Assembly: GCA_964386385.1 (NCBI GenBank)
Contig: CAYLRN010000003.1
Coordinates: forward strand, 1-64,000
Direction: 5' to 3'
Source of the DNA: RUG572 sp964386385
GTDB lineage: Bacteria > Verrucomicrobiota > Kiritimatiellia > RFP12 > UBA1067
DNA length: 64,000 nt
Made by a program: the position numbers and the translations under genes. Below the pieces are notes generated by a model. That model did not search any database, was not told the origin of the DNA, and saw nothing but the letters and a program-made list of their open reading frames with translations. Shown one piece after another: positions 56,018-64,000 of this stretch; positions within the stretch are counted from its first letter, which is position 1, and each line of letters opens with the position of its first letter.

Positions 56018-57319
56018 ATGAAGATTCTGGTTGTCGGCAGCGGCGGACGCGAACACGCGATTGCCTGGCGTCTTGCGCAGGACGAAGCGAAGCACGAGAT
56101 TTTCTGTGCGCCGGGCAATGCCGGCACGGCCGGGGTCGCCACGAACCTCGCGATTGGCGCGGAGGACGTTGCGGCCGTGGCGGAATGGGCGCGGGCGAAC
56201 CGCCCGGACCTCGTCGTCGTCGGCCCGGAGGCCCCTCTCTGCAAGGGGCTCGTGGACGAACTGGACAAGATCGGCGTCAGGGCGTTCGGCCCCGTTCAGG
56301 CCGGTGCCCGCATGGAGGGCTCCAAGCGCTTCGCGAAGGAAGTCATGGAAGCCGCGGGCGTCCCGACCGGGCGGGCGCGGACGTTCACCGACGCCGCGGC
56401 CGCGAAGGCCGCGCTGCCGGAATTCGGCCTTCCCGTCGTCGTCAAGGCGGACGGCCTTGCCGCCGGCAAGGGCGTCGTCGTGGCCGAGACGCTCCGGGAC
56501 GCCGAGGCCGCGATCGATTCCATGCTCGTGGACAACCGCTTCGGCGCCGCCGGCGCCGAAGTGCTGATAGAGGAATTCCTCCACGGCGAGGAATGTTCCA
56601 TTCTCGCCCTCGTCGACGGCGAGCGCGCCGTGCTGCTGCCTGGCTCGCAGGACCACAAGCGCGCCTTCGACGGCGACAGGGGCCCGAACACGGGCGGCAT
56701 GGGCGCCTACTCGCCCGCGCCCGTCGTCACGGACGAAATGCTGCCCGAAATAAGGGAGCGCATCATCCTCCCCGTCGTCCGCGAACTGAAGAGGCGCGGC
56801 ATAGTCTACCGCGGCGTCCTCTACGCCGGCCTGATGGTGACGCCGCCCGGCGGTAAGACCGCCTTGAGCGGCTCCGTGGTCAACGTGGTCGAGTTCAACG
56901 CGCGTTTCGGAGACCCGGAGACGGAGGCCGTGCTGCCGCGCCTCGGCGGGAACTTCGCGGAGACGCTGCTCCACGTCGCGGAAGGGCGGCTCTCCGATTC
57001 CGACGTCGTGGTGAAGCCGGAGGCTGCCGCCACGGTGATCGTCGCCTCGGGCGGATATCCCGGCGCCTACGAGAAGGGCAAGGCCATCTCCGGCCTTGAC
57101 GCCGCGGCCGCCGTGCCGAACGCGATCGTCTTCCACTGCGGCACGAAGCGGACCGCCGACGGCACGGTCGCCACTTCGGGCGGGCGCGTGCTGAGCGTGA
57201 CCGGCCTTGGCGCGACGCTGCGCGAGGCAGTGGACGCCGCCTACGCTGCGGTCGGGAAGATTTCGTTCGACGGCGCGTTCCACCGGACGGACATTGCGCA
57301 TCGTGCATTCGAGCGGTAG
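56018..57319 (+). CDS. purD: Phosphoribosylamine-glycine ligase
   Basis: 433 residues, ATP-grasp enzyme of purine synthesis that joins glycine to phosphoribosylamine. N-terminal VVGSGGREHAIAW, ATP-grasp segments VVKADGLAAGKGVVVA and LIEEFLHGEECSILAL, the signature GPNTGGMGAYSPAP and the metal site VEFNARFGDPETEAVL are all intact. AAAGGAAG lies 7-8 nt before the ATG. It leads a co-directional run: sdhC starts 12 nt later. Confidence 0.96.
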   Translation: MKILVVGSGGREHAIAWRLAQDEAKHEIFCAPGNAGTAGVATNLAIGAEDVAAVAEWARANRPDLVVVGPEAPLCKGLVDELDKIGVRAFGPVQAGARMEGSKRFAKEVMEAAGVPTGRARTFTDAAAAKAALPEFGLPVVVKADGLAAGKGVVVAETLRDAEAAIDSMLVDNRFGAAGAEVLIEEFLHGEECSILALVDGERAVLLPGSQDHKRAFDGDRGPNTGGMGAYSPAPVVTDEMLPEIRERIILPVVRELKRRGIVYRGVLYAGLMVTPPGGKTALSGSVVNVVEFNARFGDPETEAVLPRLGGNFAETLLHVAEGRLSDSDVVVKPEAAATVIVASGGYPGAYEKGKAISGLDAAAAVPNAIVFHCGTKRTADGTVATSGGRVLSVTGLGATLREAVDAAYAAVGKISFDGAFHRTDIAHRAFER

Positions 57320-57331
57320 GACGGACGCGCC

Positions 57332-58129
57332 ATGTGGTTTATCGCTTACCTGAAGTCGTCCATCGGACGAAAGCAGACGATGGGGCTGGCGGGCGTCATG
57401 CTCGTCGGCTTTCTCGCAGGCCATCTGCTTGGCAACCTCCAGCTCCTGAACCCCGACCCCGCCGCCGCGCAGGCCGCCTACAACGCCTACACGCGCTTTC
57501 TGACCGGGCTCAAGCCGCTGATCTGGTTCATTGAACTGGGACTGCTGGCGATTTTCGCCTTCCATGTGACCGTCGCCACGTGGCTCAAGCTTGAAAACCG
57601 CCGCGCGCGCGGACGCCGGCGCTACGCAGTGTCCGCCGCCCTCGGCGACGCCACGCCCGCGTCGACGACGATGTACGTCACCGGCTCGGTAGTCCTTCTC
57701 TTCGCCGTCTCGCATCTGGCCGTCTTCAAGTACGGCGAGCGCTTCCTCTATCTGGCGGCCGACGGCGCGGTCATACGCGACATGTGGCTGACGACGGTCG
57801 AGTTCTTCGGCAATCCCGTCTGCACCGCCCTCTACGCCGCCGGGCTGCTGGCCGTAGGATTCCATCTCTTCCACGCCCTGCCGTCGCTCTTCCGCACGTT
57901 CGGCCTCGACCATCCGAAGTGGACGCCGGCGTTCACGCTTTTAGGCCGGCTTGCCGCAGTCGCGCTGGCGGGCGGCTTCATCGCGACGGCTGCAGCCACT
58001 TGCGCCATCGCGCACACGCCGGCCGCGAAGAGGCAGATTCAGAAGTCGCGCGACGCGCAGAAGGCGCTTGCGGAGCGGGTTTCGGCCCAGGCCGCGCAGC
58101 CGGCGGCGGAGAAAGGAAAGGCGAAGTGA
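57332..58129 (+). CDS. sdhC: Succinate dehydrogenase/fumarate reductase cytochrome b subunit
   Basis: 265 residues, one-piece membrane anchor of the type found in Bacteroidetes and related groups, with five hydrophobic segments. Candidate haem-ligand His residues are in VGFLAGHLLGN, FAFHVTVATW, LFAVSHLAVF and VGFHLFHALPS. It anchors SdhAB to the inner membrane and passes electrons to or from menaquinone. The last ~35 residues are a charged cytoplasmic tail (Lys/Ala/Gln). Its stop overlaps sdhA by one base. Confidence 0.88.
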   Translation: MWFIAYLKSSIGRKQTMGLAGVMLVGFLAGHLLGNLQLLNPDPAAAQAAYNAYTRFLTGLKPLIWFIELGLLAIFAFHVTVATWLKLENRRARGRRRYAVSAALGDATPASTTMYVTGSVVLLFAVSHLAVFKYGERFLYLAADGAVIRDMWLTTVEFFGNPVCTALYAAGLLAVGFHLFHALPSLFRTFGLDHPKWTPAFTLLGRLAAVALAGGFIATAAATCAIAHTPAAKRQIQKSRDAQKALAERVSAQAAQPAAEKGKAK

Positions 58130-60045
58130 TGAAGCTTGACGCGAAAATCCCCTCCGGACCGATCGAGGAGAAGTGGACGCGCTATCTGCGCGAAGCAAGG
58201 CTCGTCAACCCCGCGAACAAGCGCAAGTTCACCGTCGCCGTCGTCGGCACGGGGCTTGCCGGCGCGAGCGCGGCGGCGACGCTTGCGGAACTCGGCTACA
58301 ACGTCAAGAGCTTCTGCATCCAGGATTCGCCCCGACGAGCGCATTCCATCGCCGCGCAGGGCGGCATAAACGCGGCGAAGAACTACCGCAACGACGGCGA
58401 CAGCGTCTATCGCCTCTTCTACGACACGGTGAAGGGCGGCGACTTCCGCGCCCGCGAGGCGAACGTGTACCGCCTTGCGGAGAACTCCAACCGGATCATC
58501 GACCAGTGCGTGGCGCAGGGCGTCCCGTTCGGGCGCGAATACGGCGGGCAGCTGGACAACCGCTCCTTCGGCGGCGCACAGGTGTCGCGCACGTTCTACG
58601 CTCGCGGGCAGACCGGCCAGCAGCTCCTTCTCGGCGCCTACCAGGCGATGATGCGCCAGGTGGCGGCGGGCAAGGTGAAGGTGTTCCCGCGCCACGAGAT
58701 GCTGGACCTCGTCGTCGTGGACGGCAAGGCGCGCGGAATCGTCACGCGCAATCTCGTCACGGGCGCAATGGAATGCCACGCCGCCGACGCCGTGCTGCTC
58801 TGCACGGGCGGCTACGGCAACGTCTACTACCTCTCCACGAACGCGCAGAGCTCGAACGTCACGGCCTCGTTCCGCGCATACAAGCGCGGCGCGCTCTTCG
58901 CGAACCCGTGCTACACGCAGATCCACCCCACGTGCATCCCGCGCCACGGCGACCTGCAGTCCAAGCTGACGCTCATGAGCGAGTCGCTGCGCAACGACGG
59001 ACGCATCTGGGTGCCGCGCCGGAAGGGCGACGGCAGACGTCCGCAGGACGTCCCTGAGGCGGAGCGCTACTACTACCTTGAGGAGAAGTATCCGAGCTTC
59101 GGCAACCTCGTTCCGCGCGACGTCGCAAGCCGCAACGCGAAGCAGGTCTGCGACGCGGGGCTTGGCGTGGGAGAGACTGGCCAGGCGGTCTATCTCGACT
59201 TCGCGGACGCGATTTCGCGTCTCGGCGTCTCCGGCGTCTCCGCCAAGTACGGCAACCTCTTCCAGATGTACGAGAAGATCACGGGCGAGAACCCGTATGG
59301 GACTCCCATGCGCATCTTCCCGGCGATCCACTACACGATGGGCGGGCTGTGGGTGGACTACAACCTGATGAGCACGATCCCCGGCTGCTTCGTCCTCGGC
59401 GAGGCGAACTTCTCCGACCACGGCGCGAACCGGCTCGGCGCCTCGGCGCTCATGCAGGGCCTCTCCGACGGCTACTTCGTCATTCCCTACACGCTCGGCG
59501 CGTACTTCGCGTCCACGCCGCTCGGCGGCGCGGTCTCCACCGACGCGCCCGCGTTCCGCGACGCGCTGCGACAGGCGGAGGAGCGCACTCGCCGCCTTCT
59601 CGCCGTGAAGGGCCGCCGCACCGTGCGCGAGTTCCATCGGGAGCTCGGCGCGGTCATGTGGGAGCATGTGGGAATGTCGCGCAGCAAGGCGGGGCTTGAA
59701 AAGGCGCTGAGGCGCATCCCGGAGCTGCGGCAGGAGTTCTGGGAGGACGTGAACGTGCTGGGCGACGCGGCGTCGTTCAACCAGAACCTCGAAAGCGCCG
59801 GCCGCGTGGCCGACTTCCTCGAATTCGCCGAAGTCCTCGCCCGCGACGCGCTACACCGCGAGGAGTCGTGCGGCGGCCATTTCCGCGAGGAAAGCCAGAC
59901 CGCCGAGGGAGAGGCGAAGCGCGACGACGCGAACTTCTGCTACGTGGGCGCCTGGGAATACAAGGGCGACGACGTTCCGCCGGAACTTTCGAAGGAGCCG
60001 CTGTCGTTTGAAAACGTCCATCTCGCCACGAGGAGCTACAAGTAA
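58129..60045 (+). CDS. sdhA: Succinate dehydrogenase/fumarate reductase flavoprotein
   Basis: 638 residues. FAD-binding GTGLAGASAAATLAELG near 37-53, the covalent-FAD His in RAHSIAAQGGINA, and active-site segments THFYARGQTGQQ-like (RTFYARGQTGQQLL), HPTCIPRHGD and AIHYTMGGLWVDYN. The C-terminal domain is typical of the Bacteroidetes/epsilon-type SdhA. Start fixed by the one-base overlap with sdhC; stop overlaps sdhB likewise. In an anaerobic gut organism it would mostly act as fumarate reductase; this is inference. Confidence 0.95.
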   Translation: MKLDAKIPSGPIEEKWTRYLREARLVNPANKRKFTVAVVGTGLAGASAAATLAELGYNVKSFCIQDSPRRAHSIAAQGGINAAKNYRNDGDSVYRLFYDTVKGGDFRAREANVYRLAENSNRIIDQCVAQGVPFGREYGGQLDNRSFGGAQVSRTFYARGQTGQQLLLGAYQAMMRQVAAGKVKVFPRHEMLDLVVVDGKARGIVTRNLVTGAMECHAADAVLLCTGGYGNVYYLSTNAQSSNVTASFRAYKRGALFANPCYTQIHPTCIPRHGDLQSKLTLMSESLRNDGRIWVPRRKGDGRRPQDVPEAERYYYLEEKYPSFGNLVPRDVASRNAKQVCDAGLGVGETGQAVYLDFADAISRLGVSGVSAKYGNLFQMYEKITGENPYGTPMRIFPAIHYTMGGLWVDYNLMSTIPGCFVLGEANFSDHGANRLGASALMQGLSDGYFVIPYTLGAYFASTPLGGAVSTDAPAFRDALRQAEERTRRLLAVKGRRTVREFHRELGAVMWEHVGMSRSKAGLEKALRRIPELRQEFWEDVNVLGDAASFNQNLESAGRVADFLEFAEVLARDALHREESCGGHFREESQTAEGEAKRDDANFCYVGAWEYKGDDVPPELSKEPLSFENVHLATRSYK

Positions 60046-60815
60046 TGACCGTCACCGTGAAAATGTGGCGCCAGAAGGACGCCTGTTCGGAAGGCCATTT
60101 TGAAACGAACGTCGTCGAGAACGTCTCGCCGGACATGTCCGTCCCGGAAATGCTCGACGTCATGAACGAGAGCCTGATGAAGCAGGGGCGCGAGCCGATA
60201 GCCTTCGACCACGACTGCCGCGAGGGCATCTGCGGCACTTGCTCGCTCGTCGTGAACGGTGTCCCGCACGGGCGCGACTACGGCACGACGACGTGCCAGC
60301 TGCACATGCGCCTCTTCAGGGACGGCGAGACTATCACGATCGAGCCGTTCCGCTCCGCGGCGTTTCCGGTCATCCGCGACTGCGTGATCGACCGGGGTGC
60401 GCTTGACCGCGTGATCCAGGCCGGCGGCTTCGTCAGCGTGAACACCGGCGCCGCGCCGGACGCGGCGACGGCGCCGGTGCCGAAGGAGGACGCCGACCGA
60501 GCGTTCGACGCGGCGGCCTGCATCGGCTGCGGCGCCTGCGTGGCGGCGTGCCCGAACGCCTCGGCGATGCTCTTCGCCTCCGCGAAGGTGGCGCATCTCG
60601 CCAGCCTTCCGCAGGGGAAGGTGGAGGCGGGCCGGCGCGTCCTGTCGATGGTCCGCCAGATGGACGCGGAGGGCTTCGGCGCCTGCACGAACGTCCGCGC
60701 CTGCGAGACGGTCTGCCCGAAGGGCATTTCCGCCGGGAACATCGCGAAGATGAACCGGCAGTACCTGAAGGCGACCCTCCTCCACGACGAGAAGGTCTAC
60801 GGCGCGAAGGGCTGA
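60045..60815 (+). CDS. sdhB: Succinate dehydrogenase/fumarate reductase iron-sulfur subunit
   Basis: 256 residues. The plant-type [2Fe-2S] cluster cysteines are in DCREGICGTCSLVVNG with the fourth in TTCQLHM. The C-terminal [4Fe-4S]/[3Fe-4S] ligands are CIGCGACVAACPNA and the pair CTNVRACETVCPKGI. It carries electrons between SdhA and SdhC. Overlaps the sdhA stop by one base. Confidence 0.95.
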   Translation: MTVTVKMWRQKDACSEGHFETNVVENVSPDMSVPEMLDVMNESLMKQGREPIAFDHDCREGICGTCSLVVNGVPHGRDYGTTTCQLHMRLFRDGETITIEPFRSAAFPVIRDCVIDRGALDRVIQAGGFVSVNTGAAPDAATAPVPKEDADRAFDAAACIGCGACVAACPNASAMLFASAKVAHLASLPQGKVEAGRRVLSMVRQMDAEGFGACTNVRACETVCPKGISAGNIAKMNRQYLKATLLHDEKVYGAKG

Positions 60816-60845
60816 ACTGCGACTAATCGACTAATGGTGGCTGAC

Positions 60846-61907
60846 ATGGAAACTGTAAATGCGCGGAGCTTTGCAAGGGCGGGACTGCTTGGCAATCCGT
60901 CCGACGGCTATTTCGGCAAGACGCTCTCGTTCGCGTTCGCGAACTTCGGAGTGGACCTGAAGCTGACCGAGAGCGCCCGGATGCGCTTCGTTCCGGGCGA
61001 GGTGGACGACGCGACGTTCGAGTCGCCGGAGACGCTTGTCCGCGACCTGCGCCTCTACGGCTACTACGGCGGCATAAGGATGCTCAAGGCGGTGTCGAAG
61101 CTTTTCTTCGAGTACTGCTTCGACCGGGGCATTCCGCTGCGCGGACGCAACTTCACGGCCGAGTACAAGATCAACATCCCGCGTCTCGTCGGACTCTCCG
61201 GCTCCAGCGCCATCTGCAGCGCCATGCTCAAGGCCCTCATGAAGTTCTACGGCGTCTCGATCCCGGAGGACTACGCACCGACGATCTGCCTTGAGGCGGA
61301 GAAGTACGAGCTTGGCATCAACTGCGGCTTCCAGGACCGCGTGATACAGATGTACAACGGAATGGTGTTCATGGACTTCGACAGGGCGTACGTCGAGGCG
61401 CACAACCGCGGACGCTACGAGCGCCTGTCGCCGTCGCTCCTCGAGGCGGGCCGCGGCCTCAACCTCTACGTCGCCTACGACCCCAACCGAGCCGAGGAGA
61501 GCGGAAAGGCGCACCAGAGGGTCAAGCGTCTCTTCGAGGAGAAGAAGCCGGACATAATGTCCGCCATGTCCGAGTTCGCCGACATCGCGCAGAAGGGTCG
61601 CGACGCGCTCGTCTCCGGAAACCTCTCCGACATCCCCGCCCTGATCGACGCCAACTTCGACCTTCGCGACAGGATCTTCAACGTCTCCGAGCAGAACCGC
61701 AACATGGTCATGGTCGCCCGTTCCGCAGGCGCCTCCGCGAAGTTCGCCGGGTCCGGCGGCGCGATCGTCGGCACCTACGAGGACGACGAGGCGTTCGACC
61801 GCCTGAACCGCCGCCTTGCCACAATCGGCTGCACGGCCCTTCGCCCGATCATAGCCGTCTCCGACGAGACGTCCGTCGCCGACGTCGCCAAGTGGCGCAA
61901 TTCGTAG
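60846..61907 (+). CDS. GHMP kinase resembling plant glucuronokinase
   Basis: 353 residues, cytoplasmic GHMP-superfamily sugar kinase. The first stretch ARAGLLGNPSDGYFGKTLSF, the segment YYGGIRMLKAVSKLFFEYC, the ATP loop GLSGSSAICSAMLKAL, ELGINCGFQDRVIQMYNGMVFMDF and GASAKFAGSGGAIVG follow plant glucuronokinase, as I recall that family, almost motif by motif; this enzyme makes glucuronate-1-phosphate. A related sugar-1-kinase is the alternative. ATG 60846 is preferred because GGTGG lies 5 nt upstream; ATG 60834 adds four residues. It sits 30 nt after sdhB, ahead of a TIM-barrel isomerase-like gene. Together with UXS and GalU at 28-30 kb it could feed a UDP-glucuronate/UDP-xylose route. Confidence 0.72.
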   Translation: METVNARSFARAGLLGNPSDGYFGKTLSFAFANFGVDLKLTESARMRFVPGEVDDATFESPETLVRDLRLYGYYGGIRMLKAVSKLFFEYCFDRGIPLRGRNFTAEYKINIPRLVGLSGSSAICSAMLKALMKFYGVSIPEDYAPTICLEAEKYELGINCGFQDRVIQMYNGMVFMDFDRAYVEAHNRGRYERLSPSLLEAGRGLNLYVAYDPNRAEESGKAHQRVKRLFEEKKPDIMSAMSEFADIAQKGRDALVSGNLSDIPALIDANFDLRDRIFNVSEQNRNMVMVARSAGASAKFAGSGGAIVGTYEDDEAFDRLNRRLATIGCTALRPIIAVSDETSVADVAKWRNS

Positions 61908-61931
61908 CGGACGCAGATTGGCTTTCGGAAA

Positions 61932-62873
61932 ATGCGCCTGGCGCTTTCGACAAACTGGAGCAACTGGCGCCTCGCCGACGGCGCCGCGATCGCCGACGAG
62001 GCGGCGGCTCTCGGCTTCGACGCGCTGGAGCTCGGCTTCAACACGCCGCCGGAGCAGATTCCGGGTTTCAGGAGCCGCCTCGATACGATGCCCGTCGACT
62101 CCGTCCATTCCTACTGCCCCGTCCCCGTCGGAGCCCCGTGCGGACACCCCGAACTGCATCTTCTGGCTAGCCTCGACGAGGACGAACGCGCCATGGCCGC
62201 GCTTTTCATGCGCAAGACGCTCGAATGCGCCATGGAGATGGGAGCGAAGGCGGTGGTCGCCCATGCGGGCTACGTCGATTTCGGCGGATTGTTCCGGCGC
62301 TGCGGCGCCGCCTCGCTGAACGCCGCCCTCGTCGGCAAGGACGGCGCTCCCGACGCCACGCGCCCCGCATACGCGAAGGCGCTCGCGAAAGCGCTTCCGC
62401 GCCGCAGGAAGGCTGGCGTCCGCCATCTGGACGCCTTCAAGTCCTCCATCTCCCCGCTCCTCGACCATTTCGCCGCCGCCAAGGTCGACCTCTGCCTTGA
62501 GAACCTTCCTAGCTTCGAGGGATTTCCCAACGCCGACGAAGCGGAGGCGCTCATGGCGGAGTTCGACGGATCTCCGCTGAAGCTGTGGTTCGACACCGGA
62601 CACGCCAAGGTGCGCGAAAGCCATCTCTGGGAAGAGGGCGCGGACGCGATTGTCTCGCGCCTCGGCCGCTTCGTGCGCGGAATCCACCTGAACGACGTGA
62701 AGGACTTTTGCGACGACCACCGCCAGCCGGGATGGGGGAGCGTGGACTTCGCCGCCTTGAAGCCGCTTGCGCGGCGCGACGGCGTTCTGCGCGTCTTCGA
62801 GCCGAAGCGCATGGTGTCGCATGACGAACTGAAGAAAAGCCTTGAGGACGTTCGCAGACTATGGACGACGTAG
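61932..62873 (+). CDS. Xylose-isomerase-like TIM-barrel protein (AP endonuclease 2 family)
   Basis: 313 residues, sugar phosphate isomerase/epimerase family. It begins MRLALSTNW and has the usual metal-site acids in LCLENLPSFEG, LWFDTGHAKV and GIHLNDVKDFCDDHRQPGWGSVDF. Such proteins isomerise or epimerise sugars, or process cyclic polyols. Its place next to a glucuronokinase-like gene suggests a sugar-acid or inositol role, but this is only context. The ribosome site is weak (CGGAAA). The next gene overlaps its last 13 nt. Confidence 0.8.
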   Translation: MRLALSTNWSNWRLADGAAIADEAAALGFDALELGFNTPPEQIPGFRSRLDTMPVDSVHSYCPVPVGAPCGHPELHLLASLDEDERAMAALFMRKTLECAMEMGAKAVVAHAGYVDFGGLFRRCGAASLNAALVGKDGAPDATRPAYAKALAKALPRRRKAGVRHLDAFKSSISPLLDHFAAAKVDLCLENLPSFEGFPNADEAEALMAEFDGSPLKLWFDTGHAKVRESHLWEEGADAIVSRLGRFVRGIHLNDVKDFCDDHRQPGWGSVDFAALKPLARRDGVLRVFEPKRMVSHDELKKSLEDVRRLWTT

Positions 62874-63565
62874 CGATTCTCATCCCCGCGCTCGACCCCG
62901 ATGAAAAGCTTGTCGCCTTCGTGAGGGAAATACGCGCTCTCTTCGGACACGTCGTCGTCGTCGACGACGGCTCGACTTCGGGCGCGGAGGCGTTTGCCGC
63001 CGTGCGCCCGCTTGCGGACATCGTGCTCGTCCATGAAGAAAACCGCGGAAAGGGCGCAGCCCTGCGAACGGGCTTCGCGTGGATTCTGGAAAATCTGCCC
63101 TGCGTCGCCGGCGTCGTCACGGCGGACGCCGACGGGCAGCATCTTCCACGCGACGTCGCGCGCGTGGCCGACGCGCTCCGCAGTCATCCCGGCGGCCTCG
63201 TTCTGGGCGCAAGGTCGTTTTCCGGAAAGGTGCCGTTCAGAAGCCGCTTCGGGAACTGGTGGGCGAGAATGTTCTTCAGAATGCTCACGGGCCTTTCCAT
63301 TCTGGACACCCAGACCGGACTGCGCGGCGTTCCCCGTGGCCTCCTTCCGCGAATGCTCGCGATTCGCGGCGACCGCTATGAATTCGAGATGGAGATGCTG
63401 GTGCAGAGCCGGGACTTCCCATCCCCGCCGCTGCAGATTCCCATCGAGACGGTGTACATCGACGAAAACCGCTCCTCGCATTTCCATCCCCTGCGCGATA
63501 CGTTCCGCACGCAGTACGTCGTCTTCCGCTGGAAGGCGATGAGGATGCTTGGCCTCCGCCGATGA
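62861..63565 (+). CDS. GT2-family glycosyltransferase (DPM/DPG synthase-like)
   Basis: 234 residues, GT-A fold. VAILIPALDPDEKL opens the fold, VVVVDDGS and VVTADADGQH carry the nucleotide/metal-binding Asp residues, and NRGKGAALRTGFAW is the family loop. The order resembles dolichyl/undecaprenyl-phosphate sugar synthases. NWWARMFFRMLTG and DTQTGLRG follow, typical of the 'GT2 DPM-like' branch in cell-envelope gene clusters. There is no C-terminal membrane domain. It overlaps the preceding gene by 13 nt. Confidence 0.85.
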   Translation: MDDVAILIPALDPDEKLVAFVREIRALFGHVVVVDDGSTSGAEAFAAVRPLADIVLVHEENRGKGAALRTGFAWILENLPCVAGVVTADADGQHLPRDVARVADALRSHPGGLVLGARSFSGKVPFRSRFGNWWARMFFRMLTGLSILDTQTGLRGVPRGLLPRMLAIRGDRYEFEMEMLVQSRDFPSPPLQIPIETVYIDENRSSHFHPLRDTFRTQYVVFRWKAMRMLGLRR

Positions 63566-63598
63566 CGATGGCGGGACTGCGCCGCCATCCAGTGGCGT

Positions 63599-64000
63599 CT
63601 ATGTCCGCCAGCAGGTAAACGCTCCGACGGCAAGCCCCTTCAGATAGGCAAGCGCTATGTCGATCCGCCTGTTGCGCAACGCGACGAGGACGTAGTACGC
63701 GGCGGACAGCGGCGCGAAAAGGAACAAGACGCACGCGAACTGGAGCGCGTTGAAGTGCCTGTGCGCGAAGTGAAGCCGGTTGCGCGAGAAGTAGAAGGTG
63801 CGCGCGGGCTTTTCGATTCCCAGCAGACGCAGTTCGGGAGTGCAGCCCGGCTCCAGGAATCCGACGTGGTCGGTTCGCGCCTTCGTCGCTATCCACGCCG
63901 TGCGCCCCGATTCGCAGACGCGCCATCCGAAATCGCTCTCCTCGTAGATCTGCACGAACGTCTCGTCCATTCCGCCAAGCTCCTCGTACACCTTCCGCGG
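63599..64000 (-). CDS. C-terminal part of a GT2 glycosyltransferase, cut by window edge
   Basis: The visible part (about 133 residues) begins beyond the window and reads RKVYEELGGMDETFVQIYEESDFGWRV, the E[ED]xD-containing acceptor motif of rhamnosyl-type GT2 enzymes. It then has a hydrophobic segment (FACVLFLFAPLSAAYYVLVAL) that may anchor it to the membrane. The GTG read as a start by simple calling is internal; the true start is upstream of this window. It converges with the GT2 gene at 62861, suggesting a polysaccharide-synthesis neighbourhood continuing to the right. Confidence 0.8.
   Translation of the reverse strand, partial: PRKVYEELGGMDETFVQIYEESDFGWRVCESGRTAWIATKARTDHVGFLEPGCTPELRLLGIEKPARTFYFSRNRLHFAHRHFNALQFACVLFLFAPLSAAYYVLVALRNRRIDIALAYLKGLAVGAFTCWRT

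Overview
The window reads as a chromosome segment from a Gram-negative, high-GC bacterium of the Planctomycetes-Verrucomicrobia-Chlamydiae group, most likely a gut-type Kiritimatiellota. This is inferred from very large secreted proteins built of passenger-associated (PATR-like) beta-strand repeats and LamG-like lectin modules, many secreted glycan-active enzymes, an MlaEFD outer-membrane lipid transport system, a Bacteroidetes/PVC-style SdhCAB, and families of GC-rich palindromic repeats between genes. No rRNA, CRISPR array, phage or transposase was seen.

Layout. 1-13.7 kb: secreted glycan-degradation and surface proteins (GH27 alpha-galactosidase, Tat-exported GH20-like protein, three repeat or LamG proteins). 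13.9-17.2 kb: tRNA-Leu and tRNA-Tyr, then a clan GH-A glycosidase. 17.2-20.2 kb (minus strand): tRNA-Arg, trkA, trkH. 20.2-25.1 kb: a tightly packed operon with a TadC-like protein, an FHA protein, a PEGA-repeat protein, TlyA and TadA. 25.3-32.1 kb: mlaE-mlaF-mlaD, UDP-glucuronate decarboxylase, GalU and a secreted GH-A-like protein. 32.2-33.7 kb: a leaderless AAA-ATPase/PDDEXK gene. 34-48 kb: four more secreted proteins, including ones of 1246 and 1726 residues. 48.3-54.8 kb: prfB, tsaB, a CE15 esterase, a PP2C phosphatase, a short FecCD-type permease with its ATPase, and gpsA. 54.8-55.8 kb (minus): a PDDEXK nuclease-family gene. 56-63.6 kb: purD, sdhCAB, a GHMP kinase resembling plant glucuronokinase, a TIM-barrel isomerase-like protein and a GT2 glycosyltransferase. 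The window ends in a second, truncated GT2 gene.

Most striking signal. Six promoters share an unusual form: a TTGACA-like -35, a spacer holding an uninterrupted run of 9-10 A, and a TATAAT-like -10 (near 302, 7202, 10906, 33952, 38708 and 42804). Each drives a gene, or a two-gene operon, that includes a secreted protein ending in a short hydrophobic strand closed by arginine. The six C-termini are AIIFR, LIVFR, LIVIFR, FLIQIR, LILFR and LALVFR. Most of these promoters lie just downstream of a cluster of GC-rich palindromes. Housekeeping genes instead use extended -10 promoters (TGnTATAAT-like), and two genes begin exactly 6 nt after the -10 and so look leaderless. I propose that the A-run promoter plus the C-terminal FR tag marks a dedicated, possibly phase-variable, surface-protein expression and sorting system.
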